NCBI GenBank assembly: GCA_963783145.1
Contig: CAWAMM010000004.1
Location: 310,001 to 374,000, forward strand
Reading direction: 5' to 3'
Source of the DNA: DATGKG01 sp963783145
Lineage (GTDB): Bacteria > Desulfobacterota > Binatia > Binatales > Binataceae
Length of the DNA stretch: 64,000 bases
The notes beneath the pieces were generated by a model that ran no database searches, was not told the DNA's origin, and saw only the letters and a list, made by a program, of their open reading frames with translations. Below, piece by piece: positions 25,338 through 34,579 of this stretch; positions within the stretch are counted from its first letter, which is position 1, and each line of letters starts with the position of its first letter. The translations under genes were made by a program, and so were the position numbers.

Positions 25338-28095
25338 ATGGCGAGCAATAGTTTCGGCGCGCGTACTACTCTCAAGGTCGGCTCGACCGACTACACCATC
25401 TTCAAACTGGAGACCCTCGAAAAACGCGGCTACGCGATCGCGCGCCTGCCGTTCTCCATTCGCGTGATGCTGGAAAACGTGCTGCGGCGCGAGGACGGCG
25501 GCGTCGTAACCGCGGATCAGATCGAGGCGGTCGCAAAATTCAATGGCAAGGGCGGCGAGAGCGAGGTCTCGTTCATGCCGGCGCGCGTGTTGTTGCAGGA
25601 CTTCACCGGCGTGCCGGTCGTGGCAGATCTCGCAGTGATGCGCGATGCGATCAAGCGTCTCGGCGGCGATCCCGCGACTATCAATCCACTGCAGCCGGTC
25701 GATCTGGTGATCGATCATTCGGTGCAGGTCGACGCGTCCGGGACTAAGGCCGCATTCGCGACCAACGCCGAACTGGAGTTCCAGCGCAACCGCGAGCGTT
25801 ACCTGTTCCTTCGATGGGGACAGGGCGGCTTCGATAATTTTCGCGTAGTGCCGCCCGACACCGGCATCGTGCATCAGGTGAACCTCGAATTTCTCGCGCC
25901 GGTGGTGTTCAGCTCGAAGGACAACCGAGGCATATCCCGATACAGTGCTCGGCACCGATTCGCATACCACGATGGTCAATGGGCTGGGCGTCGTCGGGTG
26001 GGGCGTCGGAGGTATCGAGGCCGAAGCCGCGATGCTCGGGCGCTCGATGCCGATGCTGATTCCCGACGTTATCGGCATGCGGCTGACCGGCAGTCTGCGG
26101 CCGGGCGCCACGGCGACTGACCTCGTACTCACTGCGACTCAGATGCTGCGCAAGCGCGGCGTGGTCGGAAAATTTGTCGAATATACCGGGGCGGGCATCA
26201 AGACCTTGAGCGTCGCCGATCGCGCGACGCTGGCCAACATGGCGCCCGAGTATGGTGCGACGATCGGATTCTTCCCGGTCGATCAGCAGACCCTCGACTA
26301 TCTGCGCGTCACCGGCAGGCCGGCCGATCGGCTCGCGCTGATCGAGGCGTACTGCAAGGAGCAGGGCCTGTTCCGCACCGATACGTCGCCGGAGCCCATC
26401 TTCACCGATACGCTCGAACTCGATCTCGGCAGCGTCGAGCCGAGCCTCGCAGGTCCGCGGCGTCCGCAAGATCGGGTGCCGCTGGCCAACGCCAAGAAAG
26501 ATTTTCGCCGGCAGCTGGTGAAAGAAATCCACGGCGACGTGCAAGGTCCAGCGAAGCAGCGCATCGAGGACTGGATCGAGGAAGGCGGAAACGTCAACGC
26601 CGCGGAGCCCGAGGGCTCGCATCTGAAGCCGCTCGGCGCCAGCGCGCAGGTTGACGCCGACGGCGCCAGTTTCGCGCTGTGCCACGGCTCGCTCGTCATC
26701 GCGGCGATTACGAGTTGCACCAACACCTCGAATCCATCGGTGATGATCGGTGCGGGACTCCTTGCGAAGAAAGCCGTCGCACGCGGGCTCACCGTCAAGC
26801 CGTGGGTGAAAACCAGTCTCGCGCCCGGATCGAAAGTGGTCAGCGACTATCTCAAGCGCGCCGGTCTGATCGAGCCGCTCGAGCAACTGCACTTCAACAT
26901 CGTCGGCTACGGATGCACCACCTGCATCGGCAACAGCGGACCCGTCGCGGAGGGGATCGCCGCGGCGATCAGCAAGAACAACCTGGTCGCGAGCGCGATT
27001 CTGAGCGGCAATCGCAATTTCGAAGGCCGCATCAATCCGGTCGTGCGCTTCAACTATCTCGCGTCGCCACCGCTAGTGGTCGCCTACGCGATCGCGGGCA
27101 CCATGGATTTCGACGTCGAAACCCAACCGCTGGGTACCGACCAGAGCGGCAAGCCGGTGTTCCTCAAGGACATCTGGCCGACGTCGGAAGAAATCGCGGC
27201 GACGGTTGCGAGCTCGATCGATTCCGAGATGTTCCGCAAATCATATGGAAAAGTCTTCGACGGCGACGAGCGATGGCAGGGCCTCGCGGTTCCGAAGGGA
27301 AATCTCTTCCAGTGGGATGTGAAATCGGAATACGTCAAGGCGCCGCCGTTTTTCGATGGGGTCGGCAAGACGCCTCAGCCGCTGAAAGACATCGTCGGCG
27401 CGCGCGTTCTGGCGGTACTCGGCGATAGCGTCACCACCGATCACATCTCACCGGCGGGAAATATCGCGCGCAACGGTCCTGCCGGCGAGTACCTGGTCGC
27501 GCACGGCGTGGACCCGAAGGATTTCAATTCGTATGGCGCGCGTCGCGGCAATCATGAGGTGATGGTGCGCGGCACGTTTGCGAACATCCGCTTGCGCAAC
27601 CTAATGGTGCCCGGCGTTGAAGGCGGTTTCACCGCGCATCAACCGAGCGGCGAGAAGATGACGATCTTCGCGGCCTCGGAGCGCTATCGCGCAGAAGGCG
27701 TTCCACTCATTGTCATTGCCGGCAAGGAATACGGCACCGGATCCTCGCGCGATTGGGCCGCTAAGGGCACGCAACTCCTTGGCGTGCGCGCGGCGATTGC
27801 GGAAAGCTTCGAGCGGATCCATCGCAGCAATCTGGTCGGGATGGGGGTGCTGCCGCTCGAATTCACCAATGGCCAGAATCGCGAGTCGCTGGGGCTCACT
27901 GGACGCGAGAAGTTTACCATCGCAGGATTGGCGGCAGGCTTGAAGCGTGGACAGAAGCTCACGGTGCGCGCCGAGCTCGATGGCAAGGTCATCGAATTCG
28001 AGACGCTCGCGCGGGTCGACACGCCAGATGACGTCGAATTCATCAAGCACGGCGGGATTTTGCCGTTGACGCTGCGCGAGTTGCTGCACGCTTAG
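25338..28095 (+). pseudogene. acnA: Aconitate hydratase A, interrupted by one frameshift
   Basis: The TCA-cycle enzyme that isomerises citrate to isocitrate, about 918 codons once the frame is corrected. The first part (25338 to about 25928) reads SFGARTTLKVG through VNLEFLAPVVFSSKDN. The second, in the +1 frame from about 25930, reads AYPDTVLGTDSHTTMVNGLG to the end at 28095. One surplus base (or two missing) in CCGAGGC at 25925-25931 explains both. Fe-S cysteines are present (SCTNTSNPS; CTTCIGNSGP), as are the substrate Arg/Ser region (YGTGSSRDWAAKG) and the swivel domain. Apart from this step the gene is intact and well conserved, so a sequencing error or very recent mutation is likelier than old decay. 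Confidence 0.88.
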
Positions 28096-28116
28096 CTTCG
28101 TTGGGGGTGCCACCGG

Positions 28117-28848
28117 ATGGAAACCAAGGTCGATGAAATCGCTGACAAAATTTATCGGTTCTCCACGCTGATTCCTGGAGTCGCGGGTCCGGCGGGGCTC
28201 ACCTTCAACCAGTTTCTGATCGATGCCGACGAACCGCTGCTCTTCCACACCGGCCAGCGGCCGCTGTTCGCCGCGATTTCCGCCGCGGCCGCGCGCATCA
28301 TCGACCTCGCGAAACTACGCTGGATCACCTTCAGCCACGTCGAATCCGATGAATGCGGCGCGCTCAACGAATGGCTCGCGATCGCTCCCAAAGCGACTGC
28401 GGCGCATGGACGTGTCGGATGTAACATCTGGCTGAACGACATGGCGGATCGTCCGCCGCGCGCGCTCGCAAATGGTGAGGTACTCGACCTCGGCGGAAAG
28501 AAGGTGCATCGCATCGACACGCCGCATCTACCGCATTGTTGGGATGCCGGGCTGATTTACGAGGAAACCACCGGAACCTTGTTCACCAGTGATGTTTTCA
28601 CACATCCCGGCGAGGTGCCGGCGCTCACCGAAAATGACATCGTCGGCCCCGCGCTCGCCCTGGAGAAGGTGCTCCCGTTTACAGCTGTCTCGCCCGAGAC
28701 GGTTTCGACGTTGCGAAAGCTGGCGGCATTGTCACCGCGCAAATTGGCGCTGATGCACGGCTCGTCATTCTCGGGGAAGGGACAAGTTCCACTCGAAGCG
28801 CTCGCGAGCCATTACGAGGAAAAACTGCGCGCTTCCATCGCTAAGTGA
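28117..28848 (+). CDS. MBL-fold metallohydrolase, flavodiiron-like
   Basis: A 243-residue metallo-beta-lactamase-fold protein. The metal motif SHVESDECGALN (about 75-86) resembles the H-x-E-x-D of flavodiiron (FprA/ROO) oxygen reductase domains rather than the HxHxDH of hydrolases. Later ligand candidates are in TPHLPHCWDAG, FTSDVFTHPGE and LMHGSSFSG. The flavodoxin domain of true flavodiiron proteins is absent. A role in diiron oxygen or nitric oxide chemistry is possible, but not shown. It starts 22 bases after the aconitase gene on the same strand and may share its transcript. Confidence 0.85.
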   Translation: METKVDEIADKIYRFSTLIPGVAGPAGLTFNQFLIDADEPLLFHTGQRPLFAAISAAAARIIDLAKLRWITFSHVESDECGALNEWLAIAPKATAAHGRVGCNIWLNDMADRPPRALANGEVLDLGGKKVHRIDTPHLPHCWDAGLIYEETTGTLFTSDVFTHPGEVPALTENDIVGPALALEKVLPFTAVSPETVSTLRKLAALSPRKLALMHGSSFSGKGQVPLEALASHYEEKLRASIAK

Positions 28849-28863
28849 TTTATCAACGTTGAA

Positions 28864-29946
28864 TCAGACGGGGAGTGGCTTTGCGAGATCGAGGCGGACC
28901 GCGGCGCCGCTCTTGCGTGCCGCGTAGCGCGAGAGCAGCCGCACCACCGCGGGCGTCACTTCGCCGATGGCCTCGGGACGGAAGCCGACTACCTCGGCGC
29001 CGCGGGTGCGCATCATACCCAGCATCGAAAGCCGCAGCAGCGAGCCCACCGCCTGGCAATAGCGGAAGCGCTCGAAGTCCAGCGGCGCCATCGCGTGATA
29101 GAGCGGGATGTACAGCGACGCGAACAGGGTGCGCAGTGAATTTCCCACCGGGTTGTCGCGCATCCAGCGCGGATGCTCCATCGCCGAGGACGACAGGATC
29201 GCGGCAGTCATCGCGGCGTCGAGATGACGATCGCCGATGTCGGTGTTGACCCAATCGATCACACCGTTAACGCGGAACCCCTCCACCACGACGTTTTGTG
29301 GATGGTAGTCCATGTGCACCAGCGAAAGCGGCGTGGTGCGGAATTCGGATGCGCGAGCCGCGAGGCGGGCGTGCGCTTCCTTTAGTCCGGGCAGGGGTCC
29401 TTGCTCGACGCGCTGCGCGATTATCTTGAGCATTCGATCAAGCAGCGGCGCGTTGGCATCGATTCCCGCCGGCGCATAGGCGCGCGGGATCTCATCAAGC
29501 CCGGACTTACGCAACTCCATCTGGTGGAGGCGGACCTGCGCGCGCACGAAGCCGAAAAATCCCAGCGAGAAAGTCTTGAACGCGGTTGCAAAACTGCGCG
29601 TCGAGAACAGCGGCCCGCCGGGCACCCGCTCCATGATAAGAAACGGCGCGCCGAGCACCTCGTGCGAGGGCTCGTAGCCGTACGGTTTCGGAACGCAGAA
29701 CCCGGCGCCGGCGAGTTTCGCAATGTTGATGTTTTCGCGCCCGCCCTTCGCGTCAGCGAAGGGTCCCTGGTAGAAGCGCAGCACCAGTGGCGTACGAGGC
29801 GGTATCAGAGGCAGGCGCGAGGAGTTCGACGCGGCTGCGAATTCGAAGACCGTGGTCTCCCATCCGCTGGCGAGGACCTTCAGCGAAAGCAGCGGCGTGC
29901 CGAGGTATTCGGCTAGGCGGGTTTGGATCTCGGCAAGTTCCAGCAT
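28864..29946 (-). CDS. Aminoglycoside phosphotransferase-like kinase
   Basis: A 360-residue protein-kinase-like phosphotransferase (APH/choline kinase superfamily). The catalytic loop is LVHMDYHPQNVVVEG (about 228), with Asp and Asn in place. The metal site IDWVNTDIGDRHLDAA follows. An N-lobe with WETTVFEF and LVLRFYQG (ATP lysine replaced by Arg in this text) is visible, as is the linker MERVPGG. The start at 29946 is chosen from family length, because the in-frame extension to 29991 adds a non-homologous Arg/Cys-rich leader. Members phosphorylate small molecules or, when fused to acyl-CoA dehydrogenases, hydroxyacyl-CoA. The substrate is unknown here. Confidence 0.9.
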   Translation of the reverse strand: MLELAEIQTRLAEYLGTPLLSLKVLASGWETTVFEFAAASNSSRLPLIPPRTPLVLRFYQGPFADAKGGRENINIAKLAGAGFCVPKPYGYEPSHEVLGAPFLIMERVPGGPLFSTRSFATAFKTFSLGFFGFVRAQVRLHQMELRKSGLDEIPRAYAPAGIDANAPLLDRMLKIIAQRVEQGPLPGLKEAHARLAARASEFRTTPLSLVHMDYHPQNVVVEGFRVNGVIDWVNTDIGDRHLDAAMTAAILSSSAMEHPRWMRDNPVGNSLRTLFASLYIPLYHAMAPLDFERFRYCQAVGSLLRLSMLGMMRTRGAEVVGFRPEAIGEVTPAVVRLLSRYAARKSGAAVRLDLAKPLPV

Positions 29947-30021
29947 CGCAATATTGCGGCTGACGCTAGTACATACGCGACGCGCTGGCAAGAAACTGAC
30001 ACGCGTGTCAGGTGTCCGAGA

Positions 30022-31326
30022 TCAGGGTTGCTCAGGTTGACGATGCGGATGCAGTTTGCGCAAGAGTTCCCTCATCAGATGATGATGCTGCGGCTGCGAA
30101 GAATCGCGCTCCTGATCCGATAGCGGGCGTTCTGCCGGCGGCAGGTTCTCATTCGGCACCACCTGCCCGCCTTTGAAGAAGTGGCGCTGCACGATCGAAG
30201 AAAGCAGCGGCCCGTGGGTATCGTGGATATCGATGGAGGTGTCCACCGACAGACCCAGGCGCAGGGGTTTGTCGGCCGGTGGTTCCTCATCCAGGACGAT
30301 CTTCACCGGGATCCGTTGGACGACCTTGACCCAGTTGCCGGTCGCGTTCTCGGGTGGAAGCAGTGAGAACGCGGCGCCGGTCCCCATGCTGATGGAGTCG
30401 ACATGGCCCTGATAGATGTGATCCGGGTAGATGTCAGCCTCGATGGTTGTCTTCTGCCCGACGCGGACGTAGGTGAGCTGGGTCTCTTTGAAATTTGCCA
30501 CGATGTAGAGATGCTGCGTCGGAACATCCGCCATCAGAGGCTCGCCCGGCTGCACCCGGTGGCCGACGTGAACACTCTTGTGGGTGATGATGCCATCGAA
30601 GGGTGCGGTTATCCGGGTGTATGCGAGGTCGAGCTTGGCTTGCTCGAGCGCCGCACGCGCTTGCTGGACGATCGGACGATCGTAGCGCGAATCATCCAGG
30701 GCTTCTTCCTGACTCTTTGCTTCCTGGGTCACCGCGGCGCTCGCATCGTCTTTGGCATCGGAAAAAGACGCGGGTGCCGGCGCTTGATCCTGAATCGTTC
30801 CGCCCAAAGCGGCGCGTGCCTGCGATACCTCATGCTGCGCGAGGGCGACGTTAGCCTCGCCCATCCGATAGGCAGTTACCGCCTGATCGTAAAATTCACT
30901 AGAAACGACGCCGGCCTTGCGCAGTTGCTCGGCGCGAGTGTAATCGAGCTTCGCCTGTTTGGCCTGCGAGTCCGCCAGCGCGAGTCCGGCTTCGGCGGCA
31001 TTGACCTGCGCGAACATCTCATCGACGGTTTGCTTGGCGCGCGCCAGTTGCGCCTCGGCCTGGCTGACGCGGACCTGGAAGTCGCTCGGATCGAGCGTCA
31101 CCAGCAGATCGCCGCGCTTGACCGTCCAATTGTCCTCGACATAAACCGCTGACACGGTACCGGACACGCGAGTCGAAACCAGCGCCACCGTCCCGTCGAC
31201 ATAAGCGTCATCGGTCGAGACGTGGGAAGAGAAATAGTTGTAATAACGAATTGCGGGAAAGATGCCGGCGATGACCACCACGATAACGATGGCCAATAGC
31301 GCCCGGCGCAGCCAGGGAGATTTCAT
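30022..31326 (-). CDS. HlyD/EmrA-family membrane fusion protein
   Basis: A 434-residue periplasmic adaptor of a tripartite efflux or secretion pump. One N-terminal transmembrane helix (about 8-27, LLAIVIVVVIAGIF) anchors it. The typical STDDAYVDG start of the biotinyl-lipoyl domain follows (about 36-44), then a long alpha-helical hairpin rich in Ala/Gln (about 90-210), then the returning lipoyl and beta-barrel domain (ITAPFDGIITHKSVHVG; QPGEPLM). It resembles EmrA, which works with an MFS pump and TolC. No EmrB-like gene is adjacent. The TolC-family gene at 1904 is a possible remote partner. The C-terminal 60 residues are polar and His-rich (SQPQHHHLM). Confidence 0.92.
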   Translation of the reverse strand: MKSPWLRRALLAIVIVVVIAGIFPAIRYYNYFSSHVSTDDAYVDGTVALVSTRVSGTVSAVYVEDNWTVKRGDLLVTLDPSDFQVRVSQAEAQLARAKQTVDEMFAQVNAAEAGLALADSQAKQAKLDYTRAEQLRKAGVVSSEFYDQAVTAYRMGEANVALAQHEVSQARAALGGTIQDQAPAPASFSDAKDDASAAVTQEAKSQEEALDDSRYDRPIVQQARAALEQAKLDLAYTRITAPFDGIITHKSVHVGHRVQPGEPLMADVPTQHLYIVANFKETQLTYVRVGQKTTIEADIYPDHIYQGHVDSISMGTGAAFSLLPPENATGNWVKVVQRIPVKIVLDEEPPADKPLRLGLSVDTSIDIHDTHGPLLSSIVQRHFFKGGQVVPNENLPPAERPLSDQERDSSQPQHHHLMRELLRKLHPHRQPEQP

Positions 31327-31525
31327 AATTTAATCAGCGCGCCCCGCGACCCAAACGGATCCGCCGCGGCGTCAATCCATGCCTCGAGATGAACAGTTTC
31401 GCTAACTTTGCGTGATCCCGCCATGCTGTCAAACCGCCCGGCGACTTTGCTTGCCGCCCCGGTCATCCATACCGCTTCGTTTGCCATCCCCTTCGTCGCG
31501 CGACTTCATCGAGCCTTCGGTGCCG

Positions 31526-32209
31526 CTAGGGTTGTACGATGGTGACAACCGGTCCGCCAGTAGCGTGTGCGACGACGGCGCCATTGATAAGCAGATCGAT
31601 ATTGAACGGACCGAGGGTCTGAATCTGTTGGATGGTGGCGTCGACGTCGCCATTGGGACTATCGAATAGTATCAGCGCCGGCACGCGATCGCTGAACTCG
31701 AAGCCGGTGTTGCTGTCCTCGAAGAGACCCGAAAAACGTTCGCTCAGGGGTCCCTTGACGAACAGCCGGACGTCAGGACTTTGCGCGGGAGGAGGAGGGT
31801 CGAAGCCCGGAGCGGTTAGGCCGTTTTGAATCGACGTAGTGCCATAAGGATCGCTGGTAGACTCGACATCCTCGACATTGAAGCCGACGGTGAGCTGCAG
31901 GCTGAGAATACCGTTCCCTCCCGAGAGCTTGGTCGCGATCACCCGCACCGGAGTTTGATTATTAACGATTATGAGGTTCATCGGTACGGAGCCGGTGACC
32001 TTCCAGCTAGTATGCGAATCGGAAACCAGGGCGGTGAATTGCATGCCTGCCTGGCCGAGGACACGGAAAGCCGCCCCCGGTGGGCTGTTAGGGGTATTAC
32101 CGACGCCCGTCTGGAAGGCTCCCAAGCCGCCGTTACAGGCGGGCAGCAGCAAGGCCAGTAGCGCTCCAGCCCAAACCCAAAGACGAACGATTCGCAATCC
32201 GCCACGCAT
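31526..32209 (-). CDS. Lipoprotein of unknown function
   Basis: A 227-residue exported lipoprotein. The start at 32209 gives a short signal (MRGGLRIVRLWVWAGALLAL) with lipobox LPAC, and a longer in-frame extension would overlap the upstream gene and bury the signal. The mature protein is rich in Gly, Thr, Asn and Val in beta-strand patterns, with a central segment (TAPGFDPPPPAQSPDV) and no Cys other than the lipidated one. It follows the DUF4382-like lipoprotein by 14 bases on the same strand, so both are likely one transcript and may act together at the cell surface. No family is recognised. Confidence 0.7.
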   Translation of the reverse strand: MRGGLRIVRLWVWAGALLALLLPACNGGLGAFQTGVGNTPNSPPGAAFRVLGQAGMQFTALVSDSHTSWKVTGSVPMNLIIVNNQTPVRVIATKLSGGNGILSLQLTVGFNVEDVESTSDPYGTTSIQNGLTAPGFDPPPPAQSPDVRLFVKGPLSERFSGLFEDSNTGFEFSDRVPALILFDSPNGDVDATIQQIQTLGPFNIDLLINGAVVAHATGGPVVTIVQP

Positions 32210-32223
32210 CGGATGGTTCCAGC

Positions 32224-34389
32224 TCAAAGCGGGCTCGCCGATGTCCCAGTGCATATCCCAGGACACGGCCCGGATGCCGAGTCAGAGTTACTGCATGAGC
32301 TGGGGCACGGTGATGAAGTTGCGCCCGGTTGCGGAACCGTCACGGGTTGGGCAGGGCCGATCGCGGTTGGCGTTGGAATTGGCGTCGCAATCGCGGTTCC
32401 GGACATGGTTGCCCCTGGCGTCGCCGTGGGTAGGGTTTCAAATCGTTGTAATACGTAATCATCGGGCGGAACGCACAGCGAATACTGGGCGTTGCCGTTG
32501 GGGTTGCTGGAAGAGAACAGTCCGGACGCGGTTCCGAGGACCTGGACTTCTTGATTTGCCACCATATCCAGCTTTTCCACCTCGATAGTAGTGCCGCTGT
32601 CGGGATTTTGTACGGTCCCGGTGATGCTTCCGTGGCCGACACAATCCATCGCAGGCATCATCAACGGCGTCGGCGTGGGCTCCGGCACGGCCGGTGGTGT
32701 CGGTTGCGGCGTTTCGACCGGGGGGACAAAGGCGCACGGCGCCGAGGGCGCCGGGACATCGGCGAGCACCGAAATATCGTGGCCCGGGAAGGGCGAGGTC
32801 GCGCCGAGATAGGGATCAATCGCAACCGCAAACAAATCAAAGTTCGGTCCTGCTCCCGTGATGGGAACATTCAGCGTGAAGGGTTGCGAGGTTTGTTGGT
32901 TGCGGAACACTACCGGCTGCGTCAACGCCGACACGATCTGATTGGTCCCGCTATTCTCAGCGAAGACCTGCACCATAACGGAGTTACCAGGCGGAGGATC
33001 AGTTACCAGGTTTACGGTGCCACTGATGTATCCGGTCGTCAGCGAGAAGTTGCAGATAGTCGAAGGGTTGGCGCTTGATGCAGAACAGACCTGATTCTTA
33101 TTTGCCTTCAAAAAGACGCCGGAGAAGAGCGACGAATATCCGCTGGCTGTGACTCGCACCGCTAGATCGGGATTGCCTAACGGGATTTGGGAGAAGGGCG
33201 CCGGGTTCTTGGTGGTCCCGGGCAAGGGATAATCTCCCGACTGATCCGTGGTGGCGCTTGCAACCGCCACGCACTGGTCGGGATTGCTGAGACAGAACCC
33301 GGGCGCGGGAGGTGTTGGTCGAGGCTTCGGCAACATCGTCGCAGGAGGAGGTGCCAGCAGCTCCAATTGAGCGCCTTGAATCGCGCTCCCCGTGCAACCA
33401 TCGGAAATGGTGCCGGTGAAGGTGGTCGGAGTGACCGCAGTGGGGGACAGGTTTTCGGTTACGGACAGGCCGGGTACCAACCGAATGTTCTGCACCGTCT
33501 CGAAAGAGCCGGTGCCACCGGACGTGAAAATATCATAAGTAGTTCCGCCCGAGGCGGCCGGCAACTCCAGGGTATAGACGCCTTTGGCCTTTACCGGAGC
33601 GGTCTCAATTATCGTGTTGGTGCCGCTGACTTCCGCCGATACTGAAAGGGGCGCAAATGTTGAGCTTGAGGAGGTTCCCTTGAGCGAAACGCTACCGGTC
33701 ACCGTACCGAGAAATGAACCGAAATTTACTTCACTGGCGCTAATGTTTGCCACGTAGGGGTCGCCGGTGTCGACTGGTCCCGTAGCTATGCTCACTGCGA
33801 GTTGGAGTACCAGCGGCGCGGTTGCGTTCGCGCTGACGGTGAGCGGTGTCGGCAGAGTGAAAATGACATTGTTGAGGTTCGCACTAATGGTGTTGAACTC
33901 CAACGGATAGTTGACGCAGCCCTCGGTGTTGGAGATTGCCGCTTGGCACGCCGGTACGATGGTGCCCGGCAGCAAAGGGTCCACCAGCACTTGCACCGTA
34001 TTATAGGTCGCCGCCGGCACCCCTCCGATGTTGAAAAAGGTCGCCTGCGTCTGGCCCTTGATCAGATCGAGTTGCAAATCCCCTGGATTTTGCTGGTTCC
34101 CAGTGCCGACCCCAGACGGTACCGCTATGGTGACCCAACCTGGTGAGGTCGAGGTCGCACCACTGCTTTGATTGATGCGGATGCCGGAAATATTCAGCAA
34201 AACGCTGCGGAAATTCCCCTGCGGAGGCACTCCCACCAATGCCACTGCTACGCTGGCGCTGGTCGGCGCCGGAGTTGGACTGGAACTGCCGCCGCCGCCG
34301 CATCCGGATGGTCCAACCAGTAAGCCGCACAAAAGAATCAGGGGTGGCAGGATGGAAAAAACCATCCACCACGGATGTTGATGCTTCAC
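32224..34389 (-). CDS. Large lipoprotein with DUF4382-like domain
   Basis: A 721-residue surface or periplasmic lipoprotein. The GTG at 34389 has GAGTGA six bases upstream and opens a signal with lipobox-type GPSGC followed by a Gly/Ser tract. A TTG five codons earlier is less likely. Residues about 35-190 read like a DUF4382 domain (SASVAVALVGVPPQG; VLLNISGIRI; YNTVQVLVDP). Next come several immunoglobulin-like or carboxypeptidase-regulatory beta repeats (FTGTISDGCTGSAIQGAQLELL; ISGTVNLVTDPPPG; GSITGTVQNPDSG) with Pro-rich linkers. The composition points to an adhesive or scaffold role outside the cell. Exact function is unknown. Confidence 0.75.
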   Translation of the reverse strand: MKHQHPWWMVFSILPPLILLCGLLVGPSGCGGGGSSSPTPAPTSASVAVALVGVPPQGNFRSVLLNISGIRINQSSGATSTSPGWVTIAVPSGVGTGNQQNPGDLQLDLIKGQTQATFFNIGGVPAATYNTVQVLVDPLLPGTIVPACQAAISNTEGCVNYPLEFNTISANLNNVIFTLPTPLTVSANATAPLVLQLAVSIATGPVDTGDPYVANISASEVNFGSFLGTVTGSVSLKGTSSSSTFAPLSVSAEVSGTNTIIETAPVKAKGVYTLELPAASGGTTYDIFTSGGTGSFETVQNIRLVPGLSVTENLSPTAVTPTTFTGTISDGCTGSAIQGAQLELLAPPPATMLPKPRPTPPAPGFCLSNPDQCVAVASATTDQSGDYPLPGTTKNPAPFSQIPLGNPDLAVRVTASGYSSLFSGVFLKANKNQVCSASSANPSTICNFSLTTGYISGTVNLVTDPPPGNSVMVQVFAENSGTNQIVSALTQPVVFRNQQTSQPFTLNVPITGAGPNFDLFAVAIDPYLGATSPFPGHDISVLADVPAPSAPCAFVPPVETPQPTPPAVPEPTPTPLMMPAMDCVGHGSITGTVQNPDSGTTIEVEKLDMVANQEVQVLGTASGLFSSSNPNGNAQYSLCVPPDDYVLQRFETLPTATPGATMSGTAIATPIPTPTAIGPAQPVTVPQPGATSSPCPSSCSNSDSASGPCPGICTGTSASPL

Positions 34390-34579
34390 TCGTGAATCAC
34401 TCAAGTAGGAGATTTAGATAACGTAACGGTTTGGGATAACCTAACAGATACATGAACGCAAGGAAGCTGCCCCAAGCCAAGCTTGTCACGCGCCATCTTG
34501 ACGCAGCCCACGTGCGACCGAACAATCATTTCCATCACCGGTGCGTTGCCCCGTATCTCCGTCAATGATGAATCCGCGC

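Noticed and set aside
25920..25935. Programmed +1 frameshifting in the aconitase gene
   Set aside because: No stop codon, rare codon or Shine-Dalgarno-like stimulator is positioned as in known +1 sites such as prfB. A sequence error or mutation explains the data more simply.
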